Shown in pieces: positions 46,525 to 53,887 of a stretch of 64,000 nucleotides of DNA. The position numbers and the translations under genes are program-made. The notes beneath the pieces were generated by a model, which saw only the letters and a program-made list of their open reading frames with translations, searched no databases and was not told the origin of the DNA. Every line of letters begins with the position of its first letter. Position 1 is the stretch's first letter. This stretch comes from Sphingomonas sp. A2-49 (GTDB lineage: Bacteria; Pseudomonadota; Alphaproteobacteria; Sphingomonadales; Sphingomonadaceae), in contig NZ_JAJLPA010000007.1 in the NCBI RefSeq assembly GCF_025548555.1, positions 62,001-126,000 on the forward strand, written 5' to 3'.

Positions 46525-48596
46525 GCCGCCAGCGCCTGTTGCTGCGACCCGCCGATCACCGCGACGACCTCGACCGCCTTTTCCTCGGGCACTTCGAAGA
46601 ACGACAGGACGGGGGTGTCGGGCAGGACGGTACGGACCAGCTTGCGGATCGCGATGCGGATCGCGGGCTGGACGACGAGCGCGAAGGGCTTGGCCTCGGC
46701 GATCAGCGGTTGCGCGGCCTGCTGCAGTGCATCGACGATCCGCCGGCCGAGATCGGGCTCGATCACGTGGCGGCGCGAGGTGTCGGCGCGCGCGGCCTGG
46801 CCGAGCAGCCCTTCCAGCTGCCCCTCCAGCGTCATCACGCGCAGCGGTTCGCGCACGCCGCACAGCTTCTGGATGATGAGCGGGCCCAGTTCGGGCCGGA
46901 TCAGCTCGATGATCTCCTCGGCGTCGGCGCTGCGCGTGGCGGCGACCGAGATCGCCTGGGCGATACGACGGAACTCCTTCAACGGGACGTTCTCCGCGAG
47001 CAGGCCCTTCAGGACCTGGGTGAGGGTGGTGAGCGGCAACGGGTTGGGCGTCAGCGACGCGACGAGGTGCGCGGCGCGCTCCTTCAGCCCGTCGAGCAGC
47101 GACTGGACCTCGTCGGGGCCGAGCAGCTCGGTCGCGTTCGCGCCGAGCAGGTGGTTGAGGTGCGTCGCCATGACGGTGCCGGCATCGACGACGAGGAAGC
47201 CCGCGCCGGTCGCCGCATCGGCGTCGCCGGCGGGGATCCAGGTCGCGTCGAGCCCGAAGGTCGGGTCCTTCGCCTTCTTGCCGGCGAGCTGGCCATAGGC
47301 CTGCCCCGTGTCGAGCGCGAGCATCTCGTCGGGCGACACCTGGTCCTCGCCCAGCACCACGCCGTTGACGAGGATGCGATAGGTGTAGGGCGCGAGGTTG
47401 ATGTCGTCGCGCACGCGGCATTGCGGCACGACGAAGCCGAGGTCGCGGCTCAGCTGGCGGCGCACCCCGGTGATGCGGCCCATCAGCGGCGCGCCGCGGC
47501 GCGGATCAACCAGCGGCACCAGCCCGTAGCCGATGTCGAAATTGACCTGCATGCCGTCGGTGACCTCGTCCCAGCCGATCTTCGACGGGTCGGCGGGTTC
47601 CTCGGCGACGGCGGGCAGCGCGGCGGCGACCGGGCGGCGTTCGATCTGGCGCAGCTTCCAGGCGGCGAAGCCGGCGATGGCGGCGGTGGTCAGGATCACC
47701 AGATGCGGCATGCCCGGCAGCAGGCCGAGCAGGCCGAGGATGATCGCGACCGGGGTCCAGGTGCGCGGGGAGCCGAACTGGCCGCCGATCTGGCCGGCGA
47801 GGTCCTTGTCCGACGACACGCGGGTGACGATCGCGGCGGCGGCGATCGACAGCATCAGGCTGGGCAGCTGCGCGACGAGCGCGTCGCCGATCGCGAGCAG
47901 GATATAGCTCTTCGCCGCGGCGGCGATCGTCATGCCGTGGCTGACCGGCCCGAGGATCAGACCGCCGATGACGTTGGCGGCGAGGATCAGCATCGCGGCG
48001 ACCGCGTCGCCCTTCACGAATTTCGACGAACCGTCCATCGAGCCGTAGAAATCGGCTTCGGTCGCGACCTCGACGCGGCGCTTCTTGGCATCCTCGGGCG
48101 TGATGAGGCCGGCGTTGAGGTCGGCGTCGATCGCCATCTGCTTGCCGGGCAGCGCGTCGAGGGTGAAGCGCGCGGAGACTTCCGACACGCGGCCGGCGCC
48201 CTTGGTGACGACGATCAGGTTGATGATCATCAGGATCGCGAAGACGAAGATGCCGACGACGTAATCGCCGCCGATCAGGAAGGTGCCGAACGCCTCGATG
48301 ACGTGGCCCGCCGCGCTTTCGCCCTCGTGGCCGTGGACCAGCACGATACGCGTCGAGGCGACGTTGAGGCCGAGACGGAACAGCGTCGCGAACAGCAGCA
48401 CCGTCGGGAAGGACGAGAAATCGAGCGGCTTCTGCGCGTTCAGCGACACCATCAGCACGGCGAGGCTGATCGCGATGTTGGCGACGAAAAAGATGTCGAG
48501 CAGGAAGGCCGGGATCGGCACCACCATCACGACGACCAGCAGCAGGATGGCGAGCGGCAGCGCGGCGCCGCGGCCCTGACTGAGGAGCTTGTTCAC
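46521..48596 (-). CDS. flhA: Flagellar type III export component FlhA
   Basis: 691 residues. Eight membrane helices span about 10-310, then a cytoplasmic domain (about 345-691). The FHIPEP-family signature is RVSEVSARFTLDALPGKQMA (about 137-156) with MAIDADLNAGLI directly after. The TM and loop order and C-terminal domain length match FlhA, the gate and chaperone platform of the flagellar secretion apparatus. It begins one base after the lytic transglycosylase stop. Confidence 0.97.
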   Translation of the reverse strand: MNKLLSQGRGAALPLAILLLVVVMVVPIPAFLLDIFFVANIAISLAVLMVSLNAQKPLDFSSFPTVLLFATLFRLGLNVASTRIVLVHGHEGESAAGHVIEAFGTFLIGGDYVVGIFVFAILMIINLIVVTKGAGRVSEVSARFTLDALPGKQMAIDADLNAGLITPEDAKKRRVEVATEADFYGSMDGSSKFVKGDAVAAMLILAANVIGGLILGPVSHGMTIAAAAKSYILLAIGDALVAQLPSLMLSIAAAAIVTRVSSDKDLAGQIGGQFGSPRTWTPVAIILGLLGLLPGMPHLVILTTAAIAGFAAWKLRQIERRPVAAALPAVAEEPADPSKIGWDEVTDGMQVNFDIGYGLVPLVDPRRGAPLMGRITGVRRQLSRDLGFVVPQCRVRDDINLAPYTYRILVNGVVLGEDQVSPDEMLALDTGQAYGQLAGKKAKDPTFGLDATWIPAGDADAATGAGFLVVDAGTVMATHLNHLLGANATELLGPDEVQSLLDGLKERAAHLVASLTPNPLPLTTLTQVLKGLLAENVPLKEFRRIAQAISVAATRSADAEEIIELIRPELGPLIIQKLCGVREPLRVMTLEGQLEGLLGQAARADTSRRHVIEPDLGRRIVDALQQAAQPLIAEAKPFALVVQPAIRIAIRKLVRTVLPDTPVLSFFEVPEEKAVEVVAVIGGSQQQALAA

Positions 48597-48597
48597 G

Positions 48598-49446
48598 TCA
48601 GCGGCCCCCCATGCTGGCGAGCATCATGTAGGCGAGGCGGGCGTTGTTCGGGGACGGCCGCAGCAGGCTGTTCGCCGACGCGCCGCCGGTGTTGAGCCGG
48701 CCCATCGCCTGGTTCGCCCAAGCGAGCGCGTCCGACGCGCTTTCGTTGCTGCCGGTGACGACGGTCGATCCGTCCACGTCGAGCGCCTGTGCCGCAAAGG
48801 CGAGGTTGGCGCTGCGCGTCTCGTTGACGCTGTCCGATGCCGCGCCGAGCTTGTCGGCGAAGCGCTGGTAGATCGCGGACAGCGAGCGCGGCTGGCCGTT
48901 GGCGCCGTAGAAGATCGAGCGGTTGGCGCCCGCAGCCTGCGGGAACAGCGACGCCGCGGTCGCGCCGGGGTTGTCTTGCATCGCAGACAGGAACTTCTTG
49001 GCGCCGCCCAGACCCAGGAAATGCGCCATGTACAGGTCGGTGCCGTTGGTCGTGCGGCCGAGCGCGCCCTCGAGCACGCCCTTGTTGTCGGAGGCGTGCT
49101 CGGCCGCCATCAGCGAGGCGGCGGTGGGATCGTTGCGCAGCGCGAGGATCGCCGAGCGGGTCGCGCCGTCGCCGACGGTGTAGCGCCCGCCCGCGGTCTG
49201 GCCGATGCTGTTCGCGGCCCATGCCATGCCATGCTCGGCGCCGTGCTTCTTGACGACCGCCAGCCAGCTCTGCTCGACGAACTGGTACAGGCCGGACGCC
49301 GACGAGGTGCCCGCGCGCGCATTGGCGTTGAGCCCGCTTTCCAGCTTGGCCTGGCCGAGCAGATAGTCGAAATCCACGCCGGTCTTGCTGCTCGCAAGCG
49401 CGATCGCGGATTGGACGCGTCCGGCAGAGATCGGATTGACGGTCAT
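48598..49446 (-). CDS. Lytic transglycosylase, probable flagellar rod-penetration enzyme
   Basis: 282 residues. The N-terminus (MTVNPISAGRVQSAIALASSK) lacks a Sec signal, suggesting it may leave by the flagellar export apparatus or act with FlgJ. SLT-type residues: catalytic Glu in AKLESGLNANARAGTSSASGLYQFV near 36-60. The C-terminal half is alanine-, serine- and asparagine-rich. As FlgJ here lacks a muramidase domain, this enzyme could supply the peptidoglycan-cutting activity. It is first in the flhA-fliA operon. Confidence 0.8.
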   Translation of the reverse strand: MTVNPISAGRVQSAIALASSKTGVDFDYLLGQAKLESGLNANARAGTSSASGLYQFVEQSWLAVVKKHGAEHGMAWAANSIGQTAGGRYTVGDGATRSAILALRNDPTAASLMAAEHASDNKGVLEGALGRTTNGTDLYMAHFLGLGGAKKFLSAMQDNPGATAASLFPQAAGANRSIFYGANGQPRSLSAIYQRFADKLGAASDSVNETRSANLAFAAQALDVDGSTVVTGSNESASDALAWANQAMGRLNTGGASANSLLRPSPNNARLAYMMLASMGGR

Positions 49447-49483
49447 CGCGGAAAAAGCACACCCCTGTTGTCAGTGGGTGTTC

Positions 49484-49499
49484 AGCAAGAGCCGTGCCA
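49484..49499 (-). promoter_or_regulatory. Sigma-54 promoter for the transglycosylase-flhA-fliA operon
   Basis: On the minus strand: TGGCAC (49499-49494), five bases, TTGCT (49488-49484), an excellent -24/-12 element with 12 bases between the GG and GC. Transcription would start near 49472, about 25 bases before the ATG at 49446. Confidence 0.85.
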
Positions 49500-49527
49500 G
49501 ATGCTTGCTCGCCTATCGCGCCAAGCT

Positions 49528-49619
49528 GACATCCCCGCGAAGGCAGGAATCGAGACGCGCGGGCGACGCTTCGGCCGCGGGCGTCAGCGTATATGGATCC
49601 CCGCCTGCGCGGGGATGAC
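49528..49619. repeat. REP/MITE-like inverted repeat
   Basis: Left arm GACATCCCCGCGAAGGCAGG... (49528-49551) is nearly the reverse complement of the right arm ...CGCCTGCGCGGGGATGAC (49595-49619), with about 43 bases between. The CCCCGC..GCGGGG core is a common dispersed intergenic palindrome of proteobacteria. It lies just upstream of the sigma-54 promoter of the flhA operon and downstream of flgN. Confidence 0.7.
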
Positions 49620-49660
49620 GGTGAAACGGGCGGCGGCCGGTTCCCGGGCCCCCGGCCCGG

Positions 49661-49975
49661 TCAGGCGTAGGCGGACACCAACGTCGGGCGATACCCGTGG
49701 CCGGCATCGCCGGTCAGGATTTGCAGGCGGCGGCGGACATTTGCCGCCATCAGGTTGACGTAGATCCGGCAGGTCTCGTTCAACCGGTTCGCCTCGTCGG
49801 CCAGTTCGCGGATCTCGTCGCCTGCGGGGCCGGTGCCGAGCGCGGCGACCTGTTCGATCCCGGCCAGCTTGTCCTGCGTCGCGCGTTCCAGCGCGACGAC
49901 GTCGTTGCTCTTCAGCGCCTCGATCTCCGCGTGCAGCGCGTCGATGACGCGGATCAGGGCCTCACGCCGCTTCAT
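49661..49975 (-). CDS. flgN: FlgN-like flagellar export chaperone
   Basis: 104 residues, almost entirely alpha-helical with heptad-like spacing (MKRREALIRVIDALHAEIEA and EIRELADEANRLNETCRIYV). It overlaps flgM by 14 bases and follows it, the usual flgM-flgN arrangement. FlgN is the chaperone for the hook-filament junction proteins FlgK and FlgL, encoded nearby. Sequence identity of FlgN is always low, so the assignment leans on operon context. Confidence 0.75.
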   Translation of the reverse strand: MKRREALIRVIDALHAEIEALKSNDVVALERATQDKLAGIEQVAALGTGPAGDEIRELADEANRLNETCRIYVNLMAANVRRRLQILTGDAGHGYRPTLVSAYA

Positions 49976-50270
49976 GACCGTCCCAGTTCAGCCGGAGTGC
50001 AAGGAGCCGGTCGGCGATCGTCGCCGGCAGGATGGGAAAGGATCCGTTCTGGATGGCCTTCTTGATCTCGCCGACGCGGTCGCTGTCGACCGGCGGTTCG
50101 GCGGCAAGCGCCCTGGCGAGGTTGCTGAGTTGCGTCGTCGCAGCCGGTGCGGGCGCCCGTTGCGCCGCCTGTTGCAGCGCAGGCTGCACCGACGGCGCGG
50201 CCGCGGGTGCGGCGATGCGCGAAACGCTTCCGCTTCCGTTCAGCGGCGTTGAGCCGATCGAGTCCACCAT
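49962..50270 (-). CDS. flgM: Anti-sigma-28 factor FlgM
   Basis: 102 residues. N-terminal half disordered (Pro/Ala/Gln-rich); C-terminal part has the FlgM sigma-28-binding helices (DRVGEIKKAIQNGSFPI, ATIADRLLALRLNW). It binds and silences FliA until the hook is complete and FlgM is exported. A sigma-28 promoter precedes it, making an autoregulatory loop with fliA encoded in the same window. Confidence 0.92.
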   Translation of the reverse strand: MVDSIGSTPLNGSGSVSRIAAPAAAPSVQPALQQAAQRAPAPAATTQLSNLARALAAEPPVDSDRVGEIKKAIQNGSFPILPATIADRLLALRLNWDGHEAA

Positions 50271-50303
50271 GTCCGCACCTATCTGTGTTGCCTGACATGG
50301 GGG

Positions 50304-50330
50304 TAAACGGCCGCCTTGCGATTGACTTTA
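50304..50330 (-). promoter_or_regulatory. Sigma-28 (FliA) promoter for flgM-flgN
   Basis: On the minus strand: TAAAGTCA (50330-50323), 11 bases, GCCGTTTA (50311-50304), close to the FliA consensus TAAAGTTT-N11-GCCGATAA. The predicted start lies about 25-30 bases before the flgM ATG at 50270. Confidence 0.75.
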
Positions 50331-50360
50331 GAGAAAAAGATTCGAGCGGTGGCAGGGGCT

Positions 50361-50885
50361 TCAGTCGACCCAGCCGGGCAGCGTCGCACGCCCTGCCTCG
50401 ACCGCAATCGCCTGGACCGGGTTGCGGGTGTCCTCCACCTTGACGAGGAAGCGGCCGCCCGGCGGCGCGTCACCCAGCGCGACGCCCTCGCGGCTAATCG
50501 AAAAGCCGGGTGAGCCCGCCTCGATCACCACCGGATCGCCCCGCCGTATCACCGGTTCGGCCTTTGCGGAGACGACCGCCGCGGGGCGGGCGGCGGCAAT
50601 CGGCGGCGGCGCGGCGGCGGGGCGGATGACGGGCACGAAGATGCGCCAGTCGGGACCCGAACAGGACACGACCACCGCATCGTGTGCATCCGTCCGCCAC
50701 GCGAGCGCGACGGTGGCGCATTGCGCCAGCCGCAACCGGGGATCGATCGCGGTCCGCGCCCCGCCCTCCGCCCCGATCGGGCGGCTGGTGAAGGCGGCGA
50801 CCGCGCGGTCGAGGCCGCCGGTATCCTGGAACGCGATGGCGCCGCCCGCAGGCGCGGCGGCGAGGAGCAGGGAGAGGAGGATCAT
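50361..50885 (-). CDS. flgA: Flagellar P-ring assembly chaperone FlgA
   Basis: 174 residues. The N-terminal signal peptide is MILLSLLLAAAPAGGAIA. The SAF-type domain is recognised by EPVIRRGDPVVIEAGSPGFSIS and EGVALGDAPPGGRFLVKVE, ending GRATLPG. It acts in the periplasm to help FlgI (encoded here) polymerise into the P-ring. It is the last gene of a minus-strand operon; its start overlaps the preceding MotB-like gene by four bases. Confidence 0.92.
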   Translation of the reverse strand: MILLSLLLAAAPAGGAIAFQDTGGLDRAVAAFTSRPIGAEGGARTAIDPRLRLAQCATVALAWRTDAHDAVVVSCSGPDWRIFVPVIRPAAAPPPIAAARPAAVVSAKAEPVIRRGDPVVIEAGSPGFSISREGVALGDAPPGGRFLVKVEDTRNPVQAIAVEAGRATLPGWVD

Positions 50886-51421
50886 GGATGCTGGTCCGAT
50901 GGCTGTTCGCCGACGAAGGCGAGCGTGACGATCGCGGCGCGGCGGCCGGGCCGCGATGCGGTGGTGACGGTGATGCGGCGACTGACGCCGGCGAGCGCCG
51001 CGGCGAGCGCGCGCGCGCGATCCGCGGCGAGAATGGCGGCGCTCCCGGTCGCAGGATCGACGTCGGCGGCGCTGCCGTCGGTCGAGCCGGTGACGGTCAG
51101 CGCGACGCGCGGGTCGCGGACGGCATCGCGCGCCCACGCGACCGTCGTCGCCGGCGCCTCGGGCAGCACGGCGGAGCCGGCCGCGAAATCGAACAGGCCG
51201 GCGGCCATCATCGGCAGCGGGGCGGGCGCCTGCGCCTGCGTCGCCGCCGCCTCGGCAGTGCCGCCGAAGCTGCTGCGCAACGCCGCGGTCACCGCGGCGG
51301 GCTGTGCGCTCGCCTGCAACAGCACGAAGAAGCCGACGAGCAGCAGCGCGAGATCGGCGAGCGTCACCAGCCACAGCGGCCGGGACGGCGCGGCGTCGGG
51401 GTATCCGGTCGGGTCTGTCAT
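50882..51421 (-). CDS. Short MotB-like / OmpA-type stator protein
   Basis: 179 residues. One transmembrane helix near 16-38 (LWLVTLADLALLLVGFFVLL) has the ion-carrying Asp (about D23) in the same setting as MotB's ADFMTAMMAFFLVM. The C-terminal portion resembles a shortened OmpA-like domain (VTGSTDGSAADVDPATGSAA and DRARALAAAL). It is about 120 residues shorter than the conventional MotB at 62264-63169. It overlaps its MotA-like partner and flgA, both by ATGA. Confidence 0.75.
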   Translation of the reverse strand: MTDPTGYPDAAPSRPLWLVTLADLALLLVGFFVLLQASAQPAAVTAALRSSFGGTAEAAATQAQAPAPLPMMAAGLFDFAAGSAVLPEAPATTVAWARDAVRDPRVALTVTGSTDGSAADVDPATGSAAILAADRARALAAALAGVSRRITVTTASRPGRRAAIVTLAFVGEQPSDQHP

Positions 51422-52065
51422 GCGACGCTCTGCAAATGGTGGCGGGGCGTTTCGCGCAGCGCGAGCGCGACCAGCGGCCCCTCGATCCGCGCGCGTTCGA
51501 ACGCCTCGCTGCGCCCGGCGGCGCGCAGGCGGTGGCAGACCGGCATCAGGATCAGGTTCGCCAGCAGCGCGCCGTACAGCGTCGCGAGCAGCGCGATCGC
51601 CATCGCGGCGCCGATCGCCTTGGGGTCGGTCAGCTGCGCGAACATGCCGGCGAGGCCGACGAGCGTGCCGACCATGCCCATCGCGGGCGCGGCCTCGGCG
51701 GCGGCGGACCAGACCTCGGCGGCGGCGACGTGGCGCTCGATCCGGGCCTGGCGCCGGTAGCGGAGCAACGCCTCCACCTCGCGCGGGATGGCGCCGTCGA
51801 CGATCGCGGCGATCGCGGCGGCGACATCGGGGTCGGCGATCACCGACCGGTCGAGCGCGACGATGCCGTGGCGCCGGGCGATCCGCGCCTGCGCGGCGAT
51901 CTGGTCCAGCAGTGCGTCCGCGCGGAAGCGGCGGCGCGGCAGGATGCGCAGCGCCGCGACCGCACGGGCGGCATCGCGCGCGGGCGACCGCAGCGCGGTG
52001 GCAAGCATCGTGCCGCCGCCGACGATGGCGAGAGCGACCGGGTCGAAGAGCTGGGCGATCAACAT
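51418..52065 (-). CDS. MotA/TolQ/ExbB-like proton-channel protein lacking first helix
   Basis: 215 residues. Its opening LFDPVALAIVGGGTMLATAL corresponds to the second transmembrane helix of MotA (compare GG-rich TM2), and helices GMVGTLVGLAGMF and IGAAMAIALLATLYGALLAN correspond to TM3 and TM4, so TM1 is absent. In this frame the upstream sequence is closed by a stop at 52096-52098, which rules out a longer version. The result is a TolQ/ExbB-sized three-helix protein between flgA and flgB. It is first in the operon with the short MotB-like gene. Confidence 0.75.
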   Translation of the reverse strand: MLIAQLFDPVALAIVGGGTMLATALRSPARDAARAVAALRILPRRRFRADALLDQIAAQARIARRHGIVALDRSVIADPDVAAAIAAIVDGAIPREVEALLRYRRQARIERHVAAAEVWSAAAEAAPAMGMVGTLVGLAGMFAQLTDPKAIGAAMAIALLATLYGALLANLILMPVCHRLRAAGRSEAFERARIEGPLVALALRETPRHHLQSVA

Positions 52066-52076
52066 GCGCAAGGCAT

Positions 52077-52092
52077 TGCAAGCCGCGGGCCA
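52077..52092 (-). promoter_or_regulatory. Sigma-54 promoter for the MotA-like/MotB-like/flgA operon
   Basis: Minus strand: TGGCCC (52092-52087), five bases, TTGCA (52081-52077), with the GG and GC 12 bases apart. It is one base from the consensus TGGCAC-N5-TTGCA. The predicted transcription start (about 52066) coincides with the ATG at 52065, implying a leaderless or very short-leader mRNA. Confidence 0.7.
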
Positions 52093-52190
52093 GTTTCATG
52101 CCGGGGGTGGCGACCGGTCGGTTCGGCATCGGCGAGGCGCGCGGCGTGGTTAAGCGGCGATCAACCCGCCGGAGTATGCGGCGGCAGGAG

Positions 52191-52262
52191 TTGCCGCCGG
52201 CCGGCAAGGGGGCGGCAATGGCTTGCCGTGACGGTTGCCGTCCGCCGTGCCGCACCCGGCAA
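52191..52262. promoter_or_regulatory. Helically phased array of TTGCCG/CGGCAA hexamers (enhancer candidate)
   Basis: Perfect copies begin at 52191 (TTGCCG), 52202 (CGGCAA), 52213 (CGGCAA), 52223 (TTGCCG), 52235 (TTGCCG) and 52257 (CGGCAA). The intervals are 11, 11, 10, 12 and 22 bases, so all sites lie on about one face of the helix. The array lies about 100 bases from the minus-strand sigma-54 promoter and 40-110 from the flgB one, the usual enhancer distance for a sigma-54 activator. Confidence 0.7.
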
Positions 52263-52302
52263 AGCGGGAAAAATCGCATCGCCCGGGGTCGTATCGGAAA
52301 AC

Positions 52303-52318
52303 TGGCACGGCGGTTGCT
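52303..52318 (+). promoter_or_regulatory. Sigma-54 promoter for the flgB operon
   Basis: TGGCAC (52303-52308), five bases, TTGCT (52314-52318), a near-perfect -24/-12 element. Transcription would start near 52329, about 30 bases before the flgB ATG at 52359. Confidence 0.9.
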
Positions 52319-52358
52319 TAGTCCGTGGCAGCGCAATGGTGCGCCGGAGATCGGGCCA

Positions 52359-52712
52359 ATGGCCGCAGACAGCCTGTTCGGAGTTCACGGGTCCGCCCTG
52401 GAAGTGCGCGCGCAGCGCATGGGCGTGCTCGCATCGAACATCGCCAACGCCTCCACGCCGGGGTTCAAGGCGCGCGACATCGACTTCAAGTCGGCGCTCG
52501 CGTCGATGGAGGCCGATGGGAACGGCGGCGATCGGGGGATCGCCGCCGCGACCAAATATCGCGTGCCGCTCCAGACGTCGATGGACGGCAACACCGTCGA
52601 GCTCAACGAGGAACAGACCGCCTTCGCCGAGAATGCGGTCCAGTATCAGACGACGCTGTCGTTCCTCAACGGGCGCATCGGCCAGATCACCCGCGCGCTG
52701 AAGGGGGAGTGA
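52359..52712 (+). CDS. flgB: Flagellar rod protein FlgB
   Basis: 117 residues starting MAADSLFGVHGSALEVRAQR. The N-terminal rod motif LASNIANASTPGFKARDIDF and the C-terminal AVQYQTTLSFLNGRIGQI helix are characteristic of FlgB, the proximal rod subunit joining the MS-ring region to the rod. It is first in the plus-strand flg operon, under a sigma-54 promoter. FlgC starts four bases after its stop. Confidence 0.96.
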   Translation: MAADSLFGVHGSALEVRAQRMGVLASNIANASTPGFKARDIDFKSALASMEADGNGGDRGIAAATKYRVPLQTSMDGNTVELNEEQTAFAENAVQYQTTLSFLNGRIGQITRALKGE

Positions 52713-52716
52713 GGCG

Positions 52717-53124
52717 ATGGCCGATCCGATGAACGTCTTCCAGGTCGCCGGCCGCGCGATGAGCGCGCAGCTGATCCGGATGAACACGACCGCGTCGAAC
52801 CTCGCCAACGTCGGCGGCACGACCGGCTCCGCCGAGAGCGCCTACAAGACGATGAAGCCGGTGTTCCGCACCAGCTTCGACGCCGCCAGCGGCCTCGCCA
52901 CCGTCGACGTCGAAAAGATCGTCACCGCCGGCGAGGCGCCGACCAAGGTCTACGACCCGAACAACCCGCTCGCGGACAAGGACGGCAATATCTACCAGGC
53001 CGCCGTCGATGAAAGCCGCGAGCTCGTCGACATGATGGAGACCGCGCGCTCCTACCAGAACAACGTCGAGGTGATGAACACTGCCAAGCAGCTCACCATC
53101 GATACCCTCAAGCTGGGCCGATAA
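52717..53124 (+). CDS. flgC: Flagellar rod protein FlgC
   Basis: 135 residues. N-terminal rod helix AMSAQLIRMNTTASNLANVGG, a central stretch with YKTMKPVFRT, the conserved EKIVTAGEAPTKVYDPNNPLAD, and a C-terminal ARSYQNNVEVMNTAKQLTID helix. It is the standard size for FlgC, which polymerises next to FlgB in the periplasmic rod. Confidence 0.97.
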   Translation: MADPMNVFQVAGRAMSAQLIRMNTTASNLANVGGTTGSAESAYKTMKPVFRTSFDAASGLATVDVEKIVTAGEAPTKVYDPNNPLADKDGNIYQAAVDESRELVDMMETARSYQNNVEVMNTAKQLTIDTLKLGR

Positions 53125-53126
53125 TC

Positions 53127-53843
53127 ATGGTCACCACCTCTTCCGCCTTCGACAATACGCTGAGCCAGCTCGGCATCACCCGCGCCAAGAGCACCGCCGC
53201 GACCAGCACCGCGAGCGGCGCGTCGACCACGGCCAAGGGCACCAAGACGACGCTCGACCAGTCCGATTTCCTGACGCTGCTGACGACGCAGCTCAAGAAC
53301 CAGGACCCGTTCGCGCCGATGGACAACACCCAGATGGTGGCACAGATGGCGCAATTCTCGTCCGTCGCCGGCATCAGCGAGATGAACAAGACGCTGAGCG
53401 GCGTCGCGACCAAGCTCGGATCGACCACCGCAAGCGACGCGATGAGCTATGTCGGCAAGACCGTGCTGACCGAGGGCTCGACTGCCTATCCGCGCTCCGC
53501 CGGCGGCCTCGACGGCGCGGTCGAGCTCGACGATGCGGCGACCTCGGTCACCGTCTCGATCTCCGACGCGCAGGGCGGCTCGCTCCGCTCGCTGCAGCTC
53601 GGCGCGCAGGCCAAGGGCACCACGACCTTCGAATGGGACGGCAAGGACGGTTCGGGCAATTCGGTCGGCGCCGGCCCGTTCACCGTCACCGCCTATGCGA
53701 CCAGCGGCGACAAGACGGTGACCAGCCGCACGCTCGTCTGGGCACCGGTCGAGTCCGTGTCGCTGCCATCGAGCGGCGCGCCCAAGCTGAAGGTGGTCGG
53801 CATCGGCGACGTCGATCCGTCCGACGTCCGCTCCGCCACCTGA
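53127..53843 (+). CDS. flgD: Hook-capping protein FlgD
   Basis: 238 residues. The defining segment DFLTLLTTQLKNQDPFAPMD, then NTQMVAQMAQFSSVAGISEM, is near 50-95. The C-terminal half is beta-rich with GSLRSLQLGAQAKGTTTFEWDGKD and ends in a FlgD Ig-like domain. It caps the growing hook and guides FlgE addition. It starts two bases after flgC. Confidence 0.96.
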   Translation: MVTTSSAFDNTLSQLGITRAKSTAATSTASGASTTAKGTKTTLDQSDFLTLLTTQLKNQDPFAPMDNTQMVAQMAQFSSVAGISEMNKTLSGVATKLGSTTASDAMSYVGKTVLTEGSTAYPRSAGGLDGAVELDDAATSVTVSISDAQGGSLRSLQLGAQAKGTTTFEWDGKDGSGNSVGAGPFTVTAYATSGDKTVTSRTLVWAPVESVSLPSSGAPKLKVVGIGDVDPSDVRSAT

Positions 53844-53887
53844 TCCCTCCCTCTTCCCGCTGATACCCGTTTCCAAGGAGTAACCCG

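Larger units (their letters stand above)
52066..52358. other. Divergent flagellar control region
   Basis: 293 bases between the MotA-like gene (minus) and flgB (plus). It contains a sigma-54 promoter for each direction and, between them, six TTGCCG/CGGCAA hexamers. No open frame is supported in it. Confidence 0.8.

Noticed and set aside
49500..49660. Same TTGCCG array upstream of the transglycosylase sigma-54 promoter
   Set aside because: No perfect TTGCCG or CGGCAA copy was found there; only a REP-like repeat.
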